Shown here piece by piece: positions 63,132 through 64,000 of a DNA stretch of 64,000 nucleotides; the first letter of the stretch is position 1; each line of letters begins with the position of its first letter. Source of the DNA: Roseburia inulinivorans DSM 16841 (GTDB lineage: Bacteria; Bacillota; Clostridia; Lachnospirales; Lachnospiraceae). The position numbers and the translations under genes are program-made. Where the stretch lies: assembly GCF_000174195.1 (NCBI RefSeq), contig NZ_ACFY01000161.1:21475-85474 (forward strand), read 5' to 3'. The notes beneath the pieces are model-generated. The model was given only the letters and a program-made list of their open reading frames with translations, searched no databases and was not told the origin of the DNA.

Positions 63132-63176
63132 AAAAATAGCGGTAAACCATGAAGTTACTGGCTTAACCGCTATTTT
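63132..63176 (-). terminator. Intrinsic terminator of the tRNA cluster
   Basis: Minus strand AAAATAGCGGTTAA pairs with TTTACCGCTATTTT and leads into TTTTTG, 8 nt after tRNA-Lys. Confidence 0.8.
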
Positions 63177-63183
63177 AAACCGA

Positions 63184-63256
63184 TGAGACATCGGGGATTC
63201 GAACCCCGGACAACTTGATTAAAAGTCAAGTGCTCTACCAACTGAGCTAATATCCC
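63184..63256 (-). tRNA. tRNA-Lys (anticodon TTT)
   Basis: Full cloverleaf: acceptor GGGATAT/ATGTCTC, D arm GCTC/GAGC, anticodon loop ACTTTTAAT and T loop GGTTCGAATCC. Discriminator A. CCA is not encoded. Confidence 0.96.
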
Positions 63257-63279
63257 ATAATATCTTATTTTCTTTTCAA

Positions 63280-63352
63280 TGCCCAGTTCCGGAATCGAAC
63301 CAGAGACACAAGGATTTTCAGTCCTTTGCTCTACCAACTGAGCTAACTGGGC
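63280..63352 (-). tRNA. tRNA-Phe (anticodon GAA)
   Basis: Acceptor GCCCAGT/ACTGGGC, anticodon loop ACTGAAAAT, T arm CTGGTTCGATTCCGG. CCA is not encoded. Confidence 0.96.
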
Positions 63353-63371
63353 ATAATGCCTAAGCATTGAG

Positions 63372-63445
63372 TTGCGGGAATAGGATTTGAACCTATGACC
63401 TTCGGGTTATGAGCCCGACGAGCTTCCAGACTGCTCCATCCCGCG
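63372..63445 (-). tRNA. Initiator tRNA-fMet (anticodon CAT)
   Basis: Starts CGCGGGA and ends TCCCGCA plus A, giving the C1:A72 mismatch of bacterial initiator tRNAs. The anticodon stem TCGGG/CCCGA has the three G:C pairs around CTCATAA. Confidence 0.95.
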
Positions 63446-63472
63446 ATAAGTGTTATCTTCTAAAAAGAAGAA

Positions 63473-63554
63473 TGGGCAGAGGTGGATTCGAACCACCGAA
63501 GCAAGTTGCAGCAGATTTACAGTCTGTCCCCTTTGGCCACTCGGGAATCTGCCC
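63473..63554 (-). tRNA. tRNA-Tyr (anticodon GTA)
   Basis: 82-nt class II tRNA with long variable arm; acceptor GGGCAGA/TCTGCCC, anticodon loop ACTGTAAAT. Confidence 0.95.
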
Positions 63555-63614
63555 ATTTATCACAAAACAATATAAAATTGATTTGCTTCACTCTTCAATT
63601 ACTTGAATCGTGAA

Positions 63615-63687
63615 AGCCGATGATCGGACTCGAACCGATAACCTGCTGATTACAAATCAGCTGCTCTGCCAATTGAGCCACATCGGC
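63615..63687 (-). tRNA. tRNA-Thr (anticodon TGT)
   Basis: Acceptor GCCGATG/CATCGGC, D arm GCTCAATTGGCAGAGC, anticodon arm GCTGATTTGTAATCAGC, T loop GGTTCGAGTCC. Complete and apparently functional. A rearranged 5' copy follows immediately upstream. Confidence 0.96.
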
Positions 63688-63690
63688 ATA

Positions 63691-63773
63691 TATCATCAGC
63701 TGATTTGTAATCAGCTGCTCTGCCTACAATTGACTCGTTTCTCGTCAATTGTCGAGAAATGAGCCACATCGGC
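63691..63773 (-). pseudogene. Rearranged 5' fragment of tRNA-Thr
   Basis: Starts with the tRNA-Thr 5' end GCCGATGTGGCTCA. A nested palindrome of about 34 nt then replaces the ATT of the D loop (containing ACAATTGAC/GTCAATTGT arms). GGCAGAGCAGCTGATT follows, and then the anticodon loop in inverted form (ACAAA instead of TGTAA between the same stem arms). It ends near 63691 with no T arm or 3' acceptor. It cannot be a functional tRNA. Confidence 0.8.
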
Positions 63774-63781
63774 ATAAGAAA

Positions 63782-63854
63782 TGGAAGTTACAGGGCTCGA
63801 ACCTGTGACCCTCTGCTTGTAAGGCAGATGCTCTCCCAGCTGAGCTAAACTTCC
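63782..63854 (-). tRNA. tRNA-Val (anticodon TAC)
   Basis: Acceptor GGAAGTT/AACTTCC, anticodon loop CCTTACAAG, T arm ACAGGTTCGAGCCCTGT. Confidence 0.96.
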
Positions 63855-63860
63855 ATTAAG

Positions 63861-63934
63861 CGACCCAAGCGGGACTCGAACCCGCGACCTCCGCCGTGAC
63901 AGGGCGGCGCTCTAACCAACTGAGCCATTAGGCC
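63861..63934 (-). tRNA. tRNA-Asp (anticodon GTC)
   Basis: Acceptor GGCCTAA/TTGGGTC with wobble pairs, anticodon loop CCTGTCACG, T arm GCGGGTTCGAGTCCCGC, discriminator G. Confidence 0.96.
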
Positions 63935-63943
63935 ATTAAAGGT

Positions 63944-63972
63944 ATTATACCTTAGAATGCAACATTTGTACA
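63944..63972 (-). promoter_or_regulatory. Possible promoter of the tRNA cluster
   Basis: Minus strand TGTACA (63967-63972), 17 bp, TATAAT (63944-63949), 10 nt upstream of tRNA-Asp. The cluster could instead be cotranscribed with an rRNA operon beyond the window edge. Confidence 0.5.
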
Positions 63973-64000
63973 TTCAAAACTTCATACAGATTCCGAGTTT

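Noticed and set aside
63691..63773. Integrase attachment site at tRNA-Thr
   Set aside because: Integrative elements duplicate the tRNA 3' end; here the 5' part is copied and rearranged and no integrase is nearby.
1..64000. CRISPR arrays, prophage or conjugative element
   Set aside because: No regularly spaced short repeats, cas genes, phage structural genes or relaxase/T4SS genes were seen.

Overview
The window looks like a chromosomal segment of a low-GC Firmicute, most likely a gut Lachnospiraceae close to Roseburia or Agathobacter. This is inferred from AT-rich codon use, strong AGGAGG-type ribosome binding sites, LytTR/AgrC-type signalling, flagellar-type promoters and a chemoreceptor. 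No database search was possible. About 80% of the genes lie on the minus strand.

Layout. 0-4.3 kb: an ABC peptide-type exporter below a LytTR/AgrC-like two-component system, with a candidate LytTR operator and a 15-codon ORF between them. 4.3-7.7 kb: a polar amino-acid ABC importer interrupted by repeat element E1. 7.9-15 kb: GNAT, Nudix, azlCD, nicotinamidase, and an ECF importer joined to a uridine-phosphorylase-like gene. 15-20.6 kb: a peptide/nickel-type ABC importer. 20.7-27.7 kb: an accessory island bounded by two near-identical gph-type phosphatase genes. It holds a truncated hydrolase, a decaying IS element, and a three-gene cassette in which a radical SAM/SPASM enzyme is translationally coupled to a membrane protein ending in a Cys-Ala repeat tail. 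27.9-36.3 kb: an agr-like quorum-sensing locus (agrD, agrB, XRE regulator, LytTR regulator, AgrC-like kinase) next to an ABC-transporter operon. Several genes here are broken by single-base changes in A runs. 36.3-50.2 kb: envelope and metabolic genes (aldo/keto reductase, LTA-synthase-like protein, flippase-like protein with a second radical SAM enzyme, ABC exporter, phospholipase C-like pseudogene, dehydrogenase, patatin, NfeD, LD-carboxypeptidase) with repeats E2-E4. 50.3-61.3 kb: an L-tartrate/fumarate-type dehydratase (ttdAB) with two dicarboxylate-type carriers, two GntR and one LysR regulators, a small unannotated ORF unit, a cytidylate-kinase-like gene with an antiporter, and DAHP synthase. 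61.4-64 kb: a chemoreceptor and a seven-tRNA cluster containing a scrambled tRNA-Thr fragment.

The most interesting items are: the AgrD signal-peptide gene at 33335-33484, too short for ordinary gene calling; the radical SAM plus CACACACACA-tail cassette; a four-copy family of ~220 bp palindromic elements (E1-E4), each just upstream of a minus-strand gene's ribosome binding site, with compensating changes in its central hairpin; a 37-codon ORF at 57306-57419 with its own promoter-like region and terminator; and a run of homopolymer frameshifts that may be assembly error, decay or slippage control.
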